NCBI GenBank assembly: GCA_011037195.1
Contig: JAAEAF010002310.1
Location: forward strand, 1 to 64,000
Length of the DNA stretch: 64,000 nucleotides
Direction of reading: 5' to 3'
Origin: Triatoma infestans
Taxonomy: Eukaryota; Arthropoda; Insecta; Hemiptera; Reduviidae
Shown piece by piece: positions 33,416 through 44,304 of this stretch. Position numbers and translations under genes: made by a program. The notes under the pieces are model-generated. The model worked only from the letters and a program-made list of their open reading frames with translations, was not told the origin of the DNA and did not search any database. Position 1 is the first letter of the stretch; each line of letters starts with the position of its first letter.

Positions 33416-34760
33416 AAAGGAAACAAGGATGAAACTTGAGGAACTCCGGACAAAAAAAAATAGGAAGGAGTGAAGTGGTGGAAGATTAGATAAAGAGAAA
33501 TTGATAACGATTGTGGAACCATATAAGGATATTATAGGAAAAAGGAAAATTCTGAAACTTTGGCAAAACATTGTAAGTTGGCTGGCAAAGGGTACAAGAC
33601 ACCGTTACAAGAGAAGTCGGAGAACTCGGCCATTCTTTTTCTTTTAACCCCTTCTAGAAATCAAATATAAAGGGCATCTTTTAACTACCAAGATGAGCAT
33701 TATTTCACCAGTCGTGTTACAGAATTCAACCGATATAACACAGTGCCAGAGTTATAAGTTTTTAAACATTTGAGTTTAAATCATTCTAGCTAAATATTTA
33801 ATTCCAAGAGTTTCGGTATAATTACTATTTGTAAAGTTACAAATATATAGTTATTTATTTAAAACAGTGGTTCTTATTCACTATTTCTTAAACATATCTT
33901 TTCTTTAAAACATATACACACAAGCTCCTTTCAACAATGCTCGTGCTACAACACACATGCAACAACACATCTACCAATTACATTACAAATCCTGGGGATC
34001 AATTCACTTCCATTAATTAATGTTTCCTCAAAAAATTCAAACCGTATCTGTCATATGACACAGTTACAACATGCGAACTATACGTTTTTACGTTTTTCAA
34101 CAACCCAGACCCCCCCAACCCCCAAATTACCTTCCACTCACCCCTTCAGAACCCTCCCCACTACCTTGCTCTGAGAAAACGTTCGTACGTTCTTTCATGA
34201 GATACGTTCGCTTTTTACCAAATAAGTACCTCCCAAAAAAACGTATTCTACGTAAAAATTTTGAAAAAAAAAAGCGACAGATCTGTTTGTTTGTAGCAAG
34301 TATGAAATGTATAAACAAATATTTTTTTATTATAGGAATTAATTTAATAGTCCAGCTAGGTGAACTGTTATATCAGGAAACATCTTTAACTGTCAAGTAT
34401 GTCTTGTTTTTTGTTACATATATATTCATATAAATTTTAATCATGTGATGTTTTAAGATTGATATATTGTAGCCATAATAAGAATATAAATATTGATGGC
34501 CTCCTTGATAATTGACGAATATTATTTTCTATTTTTTTTTTATAATGAGAATTTGATCTCATATGAAAAATTATTTATAATAAATATATCATTCATATTT
34601 CAAGTATTGCCCCATTATCAAGTGGTCATTCTTTTTGATCAATGTCGGGTATTTTATATATATGATATTATATACGAGTATATATATATACACTTGATAG
34701 CAAATAACTGAATTTTTTAAGGTAAATTTTAAAGTGTTCTTATTTTGATACTTATCATTT
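33416..34760. other. Body of tandem unit 1 without recognised gene
   Basis: Plus frames of 120 (34071-34433) and 72 codons (34493-34711) recur identically in unit 2 because the DNA is duplicated, so the identity is not evidence of constraint. Neither shows a known domain. 37345-38689 is the unit 2 equivalent. Confidence 0.5.
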
Positions 34761-34764
34761 ATTC

Positions 34765-34960
34765 ACCCTCTCATGGCGCTTAGGTCCATGTAAGTTTTCC
34801 ATTTGTCTCTATCGCCTAACTTTTTTCTCCATTGCCTTATTCCTATAAGATCTAGGCCCACATTCGTCTTAATCTATCGCAAGGTCTTGGTTTCGCGTCT
34901 TGGATGCTCCTTAAATATCTGCTGTGAATTTTGATTAATCCTCCATCCGACGGAATGTTC
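34765..34960 (-). pseudogene. Degraded LINE reverse transcriptase tail, unit 1
   Basis: Minus frames read DLIGIRQWRKKLGDRDKW and KTYMDLSAMRG, similar to the basic W-R-x-K-x-x-D-R-x-x-W C-terminal end of RTE/CR1-type LINEs. Frameshifts present. Confidence 0.4.
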
Positions 34961-35349
34961 CAGTCAATAAAACATGTACAAATAATGAATCAGTGGCTTT
35001 GAAAAGGGCATAATTTGCCAAAGATCGACTCTATCGATTTTTGGCAAATTGAAAAACCTGTTTTGTGATAATATTTTTAATTGTACCAAGAAACAGTTTT
35101 TCCCATATTATCATGGTATGTTACTGAGTAATTCTAATAGCTATTAGTGCCGTACAATTTAATGCTCAGGCATACAAAAAAAAAAACATACACGACATCG
35201 ACTAATGACCTTTTCAAAAGTAATGTAGGAAATAAATTATTAATGTTGATTTATTTCTAATAAACATGTATTTAAGAAGACAAAATAAATAGACATTATC
35301 AAACAATATTATTAATTATAAATTTAAGATTAAATTTGATCATTTAACA

Positions 35350-35585
35350 GTCCTCACGCTTTGGTCTAGTGGCTAGTCCACTCGTCTTCATGCGAGAATT
35401 CAGGGTTCGATTCCCGTTAGGGCAAGTCGGTATTGACCTAGCATCGTGGGAAAAAAAATGGGAGGCTACAGTTAGTAGCGCCCTAGTTAGCAAAGGTCAG
35501 AACTAAACGGCAGGAAACTGCGGAGTGCTTACCACACGTCCCCCAATATATTGCCGTCTGACAAGTCTTGGCGCCATGGGGTTTA
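35350..35585 (+). mobile_element. SINE-1 copy in unit 1
   Basis: A box TTTGGTCTAGTGGCTAG, B box GGGTTCGATTCCC, and body GTTAGTAGCGCCCTAGTTAG shared with 6289-6550. A perfect target duplication ATCATTTAACA flanks it (35339-35349 and 35586-35596). Confidence 0.88.
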
Positions 35586-35857
35586 ATCATTTAACAATTC
35601 TCAAGTCAATCAATGATTGTTGAGGAGTGAATCAACGGAGTTGAATAAAAAAAAATTTTTTCATAGAAGGTTGCATATTCCAGGACTGATGCCCCTTTTG
35701 AAGACAACTATAGAATTCATTACATCACCATTTCACCAATGTACAATGGAATAGTACCGAAAGGTGCGTAAAACCTCATTCAAACCTAAAGGTAATGCGT
35801 AGATCTTGGGGAGAAATGATGAAAAAATACAAATTATGATTTTGTAATTATAAGTAA

Positions 35858-36932
35858 AATATATTAGTTCAAATGTATTTAATATTGATTTATTATTACT
35901 TACTACAATTTCAAGATTGGGTTTTTGCGAAGGTTGGGTAAAACGATGAGGGACAATTAGAAAGATAGAATACCTTTAGTACAATAAAAGGGAATTTCCC
36001 TCTTCTCACTTTCCCCGGGTGGAGGTACAATATATAAGGTGGACCTTATTAGGGAAGGGTTCAGTTCAAAATTTATACTGTAAAAGGAGTGAATTCTGTG
36101 ATTAGAAAAAGCCATGTTACAGCAGTGGGTGGTGGAAGTGCCCCCAAGAAACCCAACCTTCTTCAAGTCAGTAAATATGTAAAATATGTAAGTTTATAAA
36201 TATTGCATTTATTAATTTTTGACATACTCGTATATTGGTTATTTTAATTATACATTTTGAATCTATATACTTAGTTGTTTTTTCATCCTCTCCAACTTCT
36301 GTATAAACACAGTTCTCACGAGATCCCTTTAGAGAAGATTTCAATTATGAATTATAATAATTAATTATTATTAATTAACACATTTAATATACCCCCCCCC
36401 CACCCAATTACAAAAATCTTTACGTATGGAGTCCCTGTGCGGGAACGATGAGTCTGTGTTTATACAGAAGTTGGAGAGGATGAAAAAACAACTAAGTATA
36501 TAGATTCAAAATGTATCATTAAAATAACCAATATATGTCAAAAATTAATAAATGCAATATTGAGATATGTCTTGTTATTTAGGAGAAATTTATAAACTTA
36601 CATATTTTACATATTTACTGACTTGAAGAAGGTTGGGTTTCTTGGGGCACTTCCACCACTCACTGCTGTAACATGGCTTTTCTAATCACAGAATTCACTC
36701 CTTTTACGGTATAAATTTTGAACCGAACTCTTCCCTAATAGGGTCCACCTTATATATTGTACCTCCACCCCGGGGAAAGTGAGAAGAGGGAAATTCCCTT
36801 TTATTGTAAGTAAAGGTATTCTACCTTTCTAACTGTCCCTCATTGTTTCACCCAACCTTCGTAAAAACCCAATCTTGAAATTGTAATAAGTAATAATAAA
36901 TCAATATTAAATACATTTGTACTAATATACAT
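35858..36932. repeat. Palindrome P2, arms about 480 bp
   Basis: Same structure as P1. The left arm (35858-36312) differs from the P1 left arm at many positions, while the right arm (36450-36932) matches the P1 right arm. Confidence 0.85.
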
Positions 36933-36983
36933 TGTACTTGTATACATTGTATACTCGTATACATTGTACGAGGAAGGAAGATT

Positions 36984-37344
36984 ACGCTACTGTTCCTCAA
37001 GAATCCCCAAAAATCCATTTTTTCGGCAAAATAATACTGATAGTTATTTATATATTTACATAGAATACTAAGTGTAAAGAAAATCGCGATTAACTGGGGT
37101 GGAGGGGGGAATCAGTAAAGTCACACTTCCGGTTAATGGATTTTGTTCGAAACCTTCTTATCAGATATGGTGAAAGTATCTAAACGGAATACCAAGTTTG
37201 AGCTACCTGCGGTTTTTCGCAAAACGGTTTTTTTCTTCCTCAAGAAACCTGAAAACATATATTTCCGGTGAAATCTCAATTTCACTAATTTGACACAATA
37301 GCAATAGTTACTCCTTTCTAAGAGTAAGAGAAAATAAAAATAGT
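36984..37344 (-). repeat. Family A fragment in unit 2
   Basis: Copy of 33055-33415 at offset 3929. Confidence 0.75.
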
Positions 37345-38693
37345 AAAGGAAACAAGGATGAAACTTGAGGAACTCCGGACAAAAAAAAATAGGAAGGAGT
37401 GAAGTGGTGGAAGATTAGATAAAGAGAAATTGATAACGATTGTGGAACCATATAAGGATATTATAGGAAAAAGGAAAATTCTGAAACTTTGGCAAAACAT
37501 TGTAAGTTGGCTGGCAAAGGGTACAAGACACCGTTACAAGAGAAGTCGGAGAACTCGGCCATTCTTTTTCTTTTAACCCCTTCTAGAAATCAAATATAAA
37601 GGGCATCTTTTAACTACCAAGATGAGCATTATTTCACCAGTCGTGTTACAGAATTCAACCGATATAACACAGTGCCAGAGTTATAAGTTTTTAAACATTT
37701 GAGTTTAAATCATTCTAGCTAAATATTTAATTCCAAGAGTTTCGGTATAATTACTATTTGTAAAGTTACAAATATATAGTTATTTATTTAAAACAGTGGT
37801 TCTTATTCACTATTTCTTAAACATATCTTTTCTTTAAAACATATACACACAAGCTCCTTTCAACAATGCTCGTGCTACAACACACATGCAACAACACATC
37901 TACCAATTACATTACAAATCCTGGGGATCAATTCACTTCCATTAATTAATGTTTCCTCAAAAAATTCAAACCGTATCTGTCATATGACACAGTTACAACA
38001 TGCGAACTATACGTTTTTACGTTTTTCAACAACCCAGACCCCCCCAACCCCCAAATTACCTTCCACTCACCCCTTCAGAACCCTCCCCACTACCTTGCTC
38101 TGAGAAAACGTTCGTACGTTCTTTCATGAGATACGTTCGCTTTTTACCAAATAAGTACCTCCCAAAAAAACGTATTCTACGTAAAAATTTTGAAAAAAAA
38201 AAGCGACAGATCTGTTTGTTTGTAGCAAGTATGAAATGTATAAACAAATATTTTTTTATTATAGGAATTAATTTAATAGTCCAGCTAGGTGAACTGTTAT
38301 ATCAGGAAACATCTTTAACTGTCAAGTATGTCTTGTTTTTTGTTACATATATATTCATATAAATTTTAATCATGTGATGTTTTAAGATTGATATATTGTA
38401 GCCATAATAAGAATATAAATATTGATGGCCTCCTTGATAATTGACGAATATTATTTTCTATTTTTTTTTTATAATGAGAATTTGATCTCATATGAAAAAT
38501 TATTTATAATAAATATATCATTCATATTTCAAGTATTGCCCCATTATCAAGTGGTCATTCTTTTTGATCAATGTCGGGTATTTTATATATATGATATTAT
38601 ATACGAGTATATATATATACACTTGATAGCAAATAACTGAATTTTTTAAGGTAAATTTTAAAGTGTTCTTATTTTGATACTTATCATTTATTC

Positions 38694-38889
38694 ACCCTCT
38701 CATGGCGCTTAGGTCCATGTAAGTTTTCCATTTGTCTCTATCGCCTAACTTTTTTCTCCATTGCCTTATTCCTATAAGATCTAGGCCCACATTCGTCTTA
38801 ATCTATCGCAAGGTCTTGGTTTCGCGTCTTGGATGCTCCTTAAATATCTGCTGTGAATTTTGATTAATCCTCCATCCGACGGAATGTTC
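38694..38889 (-). pseudogene. Degraded LINE reverse transcriptase tail, unit 2
   Basis: Identical copy of 34765-34960. Confidence 0.4.
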
Positions 38890-39278
38890 CAGTCAATAAA
38901 ACATGTACAAATAATGAATCAGTGGCTTTGAAAAGGGCATAATTTGCCAAAGATCGACTCTATCGATTTTTGGCAAATTGAAAAACCTGTTTTGTGATAA
39001 TATTTTTAATTGTACCAAGAAACAGTTTTTCCCATATTATCATGGTATGTTACTGAGTAATTCTAATAGCTATTAGTGCCGTACAATTTAATGCTCAGGC
39101 ATACAAAAAAAAAAACATACACGACATCGACTAATGACCTTTTCAAAAGTAATGTAGGAAATAAATTATTAATGTTGATTTATTTCTAATAAACATGTAT
39201 TTAAGAAGACAAAATAAATAGACATTATCAAACAATATTATTAATTATAAATTTAAGATTAAATTTGATCATTTAACA

Positions 39279-39514
39279 GTCCTCACGCTTTGGTCTAGTG
39301 GCTAGTCCACTCGTCTTCATGCGAGAATTCAGGGTTCGATTCCCGTTAGGGCAAGTCGGTATTGACCTAGCATCGTGGGAAAAAAAATGGGAGGCTACAG
39401 TTAGTAGCGCCCTAGTTAGCAAAGGTCAGAACTAAACGGCAGGAAACTGCGGAGTGCTTACCACACGTCCCCCAATATATTGCCGTCTGACAAGTCTTGG
39501 CGCCATGGGGTTTA
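39279..39514 (+). mobile_element. SINE-1 copy in unit 2
   Basis: Same SINE and same flanking ATCATTTAACA as unit 1, so the insertion preceded the duplication. Confidence 0.88.
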
Positions 39515-39841
39515 ATCATTTAACAATTCTCAAGTCAATCAATGATTGTTGAGGAGTGAATCAACGGAGTTGAATAAAAAAAAATTTTTTCATAGAAGGT
39601 TGCATATTCCAGGACTGATGCCCCTTTTGAAGACAACTATAGAATTCATTACATCACCATTTCACCAATGTACAATGGAATAGTACCGAAAGGTGCGTAA
39701 AACCTCATTCAAACCTAAAGGTGCGTCATGTGTAAAAAAAAAAAAAAAAATCATACAACCCGAAACCCCAAATAGCACAATTTTTAGAAAATATGTAACT
39801 GATGCCTGTTTGTTGTGGTGGTTGGTTCCGCAGAGCTGGAA

Positions 39842-40102
39842 AGCATCAGAGACATTTTCGTGGAGCTGCTTCATTTTGTGGTCATCGACCGGTTTCGGGC
39901 GTTCGCCCTCTTCAGATGCGTTTTCAGACAAGTGCCAACACAGACTCGTATAGAGTAACTTAGTATAGAGAAACTAAGTTACTCTATACGAGTCTGGTGT
40001 GGCACACGGTCTGAAAAACGCATCCTGAAGATGGGCGAACGCCCGAACCGGTCGATGACCAAAAAATGAAGCAGGCTACCACGGAAAATGTCTCTGATGT
40101 AA
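39842..40102. repeat. Palindromic foldback sequence, arms about 120-130 bp
   Basis: The centre at about 39965 has CTCGTATAGAGTAACTTAG and its complement separated by a few bases. The arms extend through TCGACCGGTTTCGGGCGTTC and GAGACATTTTCGTGG (inverted as CCACGGAAAATGTCTC). Confidence 0.85.
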
Positions 40103-40324
40103 CTGAGCCCTTTTCAAAAAACCACTGATTCAATTGAAAGTAAGATTGCGCAGCATCTCCTCTCCAAGATAATCCGCAGCGGTCAGAGGAGTCCAAGAAT
40201 CCTTTACCATACACTATAATCGCTTTAACATGGTTTATTTATATATATATTATATATGTGGGAAACTTAGCTTTTCTGGTGAATTTTCTGCGTTGATCAA
40301 ATGTGTAAAATACCTAAGATTATT

Positions 40325-40600
40325 TGACTATGGGGGGGAATATGAATAGGGGAGGGTCATCGAGGTAAAGACAAGGAAGATATGGGAGTAACTTAACCAA
40401 GGTTTTGGTTGCAAACACTTGACTTAGTTTTAAGTACATTTAGTTTCCGATTATTGCAATTGGCTAAATTTTAATATGTTAAAGATCGTCTTCAAGTTTT
40501 AAAAAGACCACTGTAAATCATACGAGGGAAAAGTTTAATAGATGTGGAAGTTGTATGATATGGAGACTGCTGTGTTGCAATAGAGCTGGAGATCATTGTA
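40325..40600 (+). repeat. Interspersed repeat W, copy 2
   Basis: Homologous to 30955-31183 and again followed by a minus-oriented family A end (GCTGGTGTGAAACACTATACG, 40609-40629). Confidence 0.6.
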
Positions 40601-40876
40601 GAAAAAGAAAAGCTGGTGTGAAACACTATACGACTTCTTTTATGCTGTTAATACAATTATATATTCAAGATAATTTTCTTTACCACTTGAAGCTTTAGTT
40701 TATCAGGTTGACAGAAAACCTTCATTGCACCATTCCAGGGCAAGGCCTGAGTTAGATATTTTCGCGATCCATATCTAGCCATGCTCTCGTGACCTCATCA
40801 TCCATTTTCTTCTAGGTCTTCTCCTTTTTCTGCTCCCTTTTACTCCCATTATAAAACCTCTTTCGCAATCTTCCAT

Positions 40877-41232
40877 TTCTTGAAACTTCGTATATAAACA
40901 CACATACAAAGATCTACAACTTTTACTTGAAATATTCTCTGGGAGAATTTTTTTAAGGCACTTTTGGGGGAGGGGAGGGGTTATGTTTTTCTAAAGTGCT
41001 ATCATAGTTGATCATACAATTCTTCATCCAAAGAAAATTAATTAGAAATAAATAGATGGCTAATATTCGAGTTTCAAAGAAATTGTAAACCGGAAGTGCG
41101 CTTTTACTGATGCGTTTTTTTTTCAGTTTTCGACCGAATTTCATTAAATTTGGATACACAAACTATAAAATTTGTCAATTATAATTTTGAGAACTAGAGT
41201 AAGAGAAAGTTGTGTGAGTGTTTCACACCAGA
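40877..41232 (+). repeat. Family A fragment inside the LINE
   Basis: It starts at CTTGAAACTTCGTATATAAA, has ACCGGAAGTGCG at about 41090 and ends GTGTTTCACACCAGA. It belongs to the left arm of the inverted duplication. Confidence 0.8.
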
Positions 41233-41497
41233 TTTTTTTACTTTCTCTTATCGCTGAAGAGGAGGGAAATTTTGCAATTATGTTTCATCGTCAATACTGT
41301 TCCGAAGCGCTTATTATTTAAAAAAAAATTATTATTGGCAAATGAGTGTTTGTGCGTAAAGAAAATAGGTATCTCATAAACCAATTAGATTTTAAAATCT
41401 AACAAATAAAGAAGAAATCTATCATTTTTTTTTCTCGCACCCCTGGTTAAGAATTCTTAGTTTAATGAAAATGCCAAATTAAAACAAAAAAAAAAAA

Positions 41498-41788
41498 TCT
41501 GGTGTGAAACACTCACACAACTTTCTCTTACTCCAGTTCTCAAAATTATAACTGACAAATTTTATAGTTAGTGTACCAAATATAATGAAATTCGTCAAAA
41601 ACTGAAGAAAAAAACTGTTCAGTTAAAGCGCACTTCCGGTTTTACTAATTTTCCTTGAAACTCTGAATTTTCGTCAACTATTTATTTCTAATCAATTTTT
41701 TTTGGATGAAGAAATGTATAATCAACAATGCTAGCACTTTAGAGAAAAACATAACCCCACCCGGCCCCCAAAAGTGCCCTTAAATAGA
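41498..41788 (-). repeat. Family A fragment inside the LINE
   Basis: It starts TCTGGTGTGAAACACTCACAC and contains GCGCACTTCCGGTTTTAC. It stops at CCCTTAAATAGA, exactly where homology with the right arm near 43748 ends. Confidence 0.8.
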
Positions 41789-42261
41789 AGTGCCCCTTTT
41801 TACGTGCCCTAATCATTGGAGCCTCTGCATCTCTCTATTGCCCGCAGGATGTTTTCCTTTATTCCTAAAATCTTTCCAATTTCGGAATCCTTCACTGTTT
41901 CCCTCCATAGATTTTCTAGTAGACCGTCTCCAAAAATCCATTTTGGCTGCTAGCAGTTTCTCTCTGTTCGATAAATAGTAGTTCGACATCCTGCGATTTC
42001 TCCATTTTCTTCTCAAAAATCTGTCTTATTGTAAAATATATGGTCAATGCACGATCTCCCAGCCGGTAAAGCCACATTGATCTTCTAGGTCTTCGAATTC
42101 ATAATCTAATCTATTCTTTATAAATTTAGTCAAAATTACCGTGATCACGGTTAGATATCCTTTTTAGATAAGATATCCTTTATATGAGACCTTAAGACAT
42201 GTATTTACAGTGATAACTCAATTTAGAAAATTTGACGCGATCGCACGAGCATTGTTCTCTA

Positions 42262-42410
42262 GCTGTAGATAATACTGGCCATCACCGGACAAATGAGCTG
42301 TAGTAGAGGCTTCTAAGAAGAAAAAAAATCTAAGGGCAGCATGCTGGATTCGAACCCTAGACCTCCGCATTGCTAGTCCAGCGCGCTACCACTTGAGCTA
42401 ATCCGTTCAT
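42262..42410 (-). mobile_element. SINE-2 copy, partial
   Basis: The minus strand has GGATTAGCTCAAGTGGTAGC and GGGTTCGAATCCAGCATGC, then the AGAAGCCTCTACTACAGCTC body. The A box carries an extra A. Confidence 0.7.
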
Positions 42411-43001
42411 ATTGTAATTTCCTTGTTTAAATAAAAACAAACAGAAAATAGCCATTATTCGCTTGCAACATAAATGGCAACACATCATTTGGTTAGAAAT
42501 AGAAACAAAAATATTAACTATACAATAAACACTTTACTGTTAATTTCTATATATATATTTGGAGTATAATTTTGTACATTGTTTTTAAATTAATTATTAC
42601 CTACATTTTAAATATACAACCCAATCGTCATTTAATTAGTTCATTAGTTGTCATTTAACTGTAAACAAATGACGTTAAAACCAATGACCTTACGCTAAAA
42701 ATATATTATTTTTTTTTATAATATTTGCTTTTCTGTTAATAATTACATTAGGTGATTATGTCATTTTTTTTTTTTATGACATGAAAATATATATATATAT
42801 ATATATATAAAATATCATTTTTTAGAACTAATGAATGTAGATATTTAATTTCGTTTTGGGAAGCATTTAGCAGTCAGGCCATTAGTACGTGACACTAACC
42901 AACAACTGTCATAATTATAGTTGTTCAAAATAAATATGTTTATTGATACTGATTTGGGTTTTCATTCAGTAAGCATTTTCAATTTTTTTTTTTTTTCTTT
43001 T
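42411..43001. other. AT-rich spacer
   Basis: (AT)n at 42789-42812 and T-runs. No gene recognised. Confidence 0.45.
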
Positions 43002-43122
43002 ACTTTCTCTTACTTCTAGTAAAGAGGAAGTATTGTAATCGTGTCAAATTTCGATATCGAGTTTTCACCGGAAATATCCGTTTTAGGATCACCTGAGTCC
43101 AAAAAAATGGTTTTTAGGAAAT

Positions 43123-43166
<44 letters not shown>

Positions 43167-44037
43167 AATGTGTACAGCATTAGCTCAAAAACGGAAAACC
43201 GTAGAAAGTTGAAACTTGATATTCCATTTAGGTATCATCATGGCATCTGCCAAGACGTTATCTGTCAAAATTCTTCAACCGAAAGTATCACTAGTTTTTT
43301 TTATTTTATTTTTTTTTACTTTTTTACGATTTTCTCAAAAACGGCTCCGACGATTTGTTTCAAATTTGGTATATTGGTATTTGTGGCAAATTTGGTACTA
43401 CACATAACTTACTTTAACTTTTATTTGAAACATTTCTCCGGGAAAATTTCATTTAAGGGCACTTTTGGGGGACGGGTAGAGTTAGGTTTTCATCTAAAGT
43501 GCTATTTCAGTTTATAGACAATTCTGTCATCTAAATAATGTTAATTAGAATTAAATATGTTGTTGAAATTTCGAGTTTGAAAAACTCGGATGACCGGAAG
43601 TGCGTTTACTTTACCACTTTACTAAATGATTTTTTCACTTTTTCGCGATTTCTCAAAAAACTCCGACGATTTTCTTGAAACTTCGTATATAAACTAAACA
43701 TTACAAAGTTCTACAACTTTTATTTAAAACATTACTCTGGAAAAATTCTATTTAAGGGCACTTTTGGGGGCCGGGTGGGGTTATGTTTTTCTCTAAAGTG
43801 CTAGCATTGTTGATTATACATTTCTTCATCCAAAAAAAATTGATTAGAAATAAATAGTTGACGAAAATTCAGAGTTTCAAGGAAAATTAGTAAAACCGGA
43901 AGTGCGCTTTAACTGAACAGTTTTTTTCTTCAGTTTTTGACGAATTTCATTATATTTGGTACACAAACTATAAAATTTGTCAGTTATAATTTTGAGAACT
44001 GGAGTAAGAGAAAGTTGTGTGAGTGTTTCACACCAGA
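43002..44037 (+). mobile_element. Family A element, full length (reference copy)
   Basis: Hairpin end, (TG)n at 43125-43163, GAACAGCAT-like joint, monomer starts at about 43278, 43593 and 43895 (spacing about 315 and 302), GGAGTAAGAGAAAGT at about 44001-44015 and CACACCAGA end followed by a T-run. Confidence 0.92.
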
Positions 44038-44304
44038 TTTTTTTTTTTTTTGTTTTAATTTGGCATTTTCATTAAACTAAGAATTCTTAACCAAGGGTGC
44101 GAGAAAAAAAAATGATAGATTTCTTCTTTATTTGATAGATTTTAAAATCTAATTGGTTTATGAGATACCTATTTTCTTTACGCACAAACACTCATTTGCC
44201 AATAATAATTTTTTTTTAAATAATAAGCGCTTCGGAACAGTATTGACGATGAAACATAATTGCAAAATTTCCCTCCTCTTCAGCGATAAGAGAAAGTAAA
44301 AAAA

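Larger units (their letters stand above)
31851..35793. repeat. Tandem unit 1 of an approximately 3.93-kb duplication
   Basis: 31851-32516 is similar to, but differs from, 35794-36445. 32517-35793 matches 36446-39722 at a constant offset of 3929 with no difference that I found. It contains a palindrome, a family A fragment, a SINE-1 copy and a degraded LINE tail. Confidence 0.9.
35794..39722. repeat. Tandem unit 2 of an approximately 3.93-kb duplication
   Basis: See unit 1. The right break is at 39722, where the sequence changes to GCGTCATGTGTAAAA; unit 1 instead runs into the start of unit 2. Confidence 0.9.
40725..42110 (-). pseudogene. RTE/CR1-like LINE reverse transcriptase tail, interrupted
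   Basis: The minus strand at about 41960-41795 reads REKLLAAKMDFWRRSTRKS and, with a frameshift, ILGIKENILRAIERC and LGHVKR. The frame resumes at about 40880 with KMEDCERGFIMG and RKRRRPRRKWMM. This is the familiar MDFWRR...GHVxRM...GRPRKRW order. A family A composite (40877-41790) sits between LGHVKR and KMED. Confidence 0.7.

Noticed and set aside
34071..34433. 120-codon frame present identically at 38000-38362
   Set aside because: Identity follows from the DNA duplication. The composition is low complexity with no domain.
43041..43517. 158-codon frame with a Cys-Val run
   Set aside because: It lies wholly in a family A copy and includes translated (TG)n; other copies do not keep the frame.
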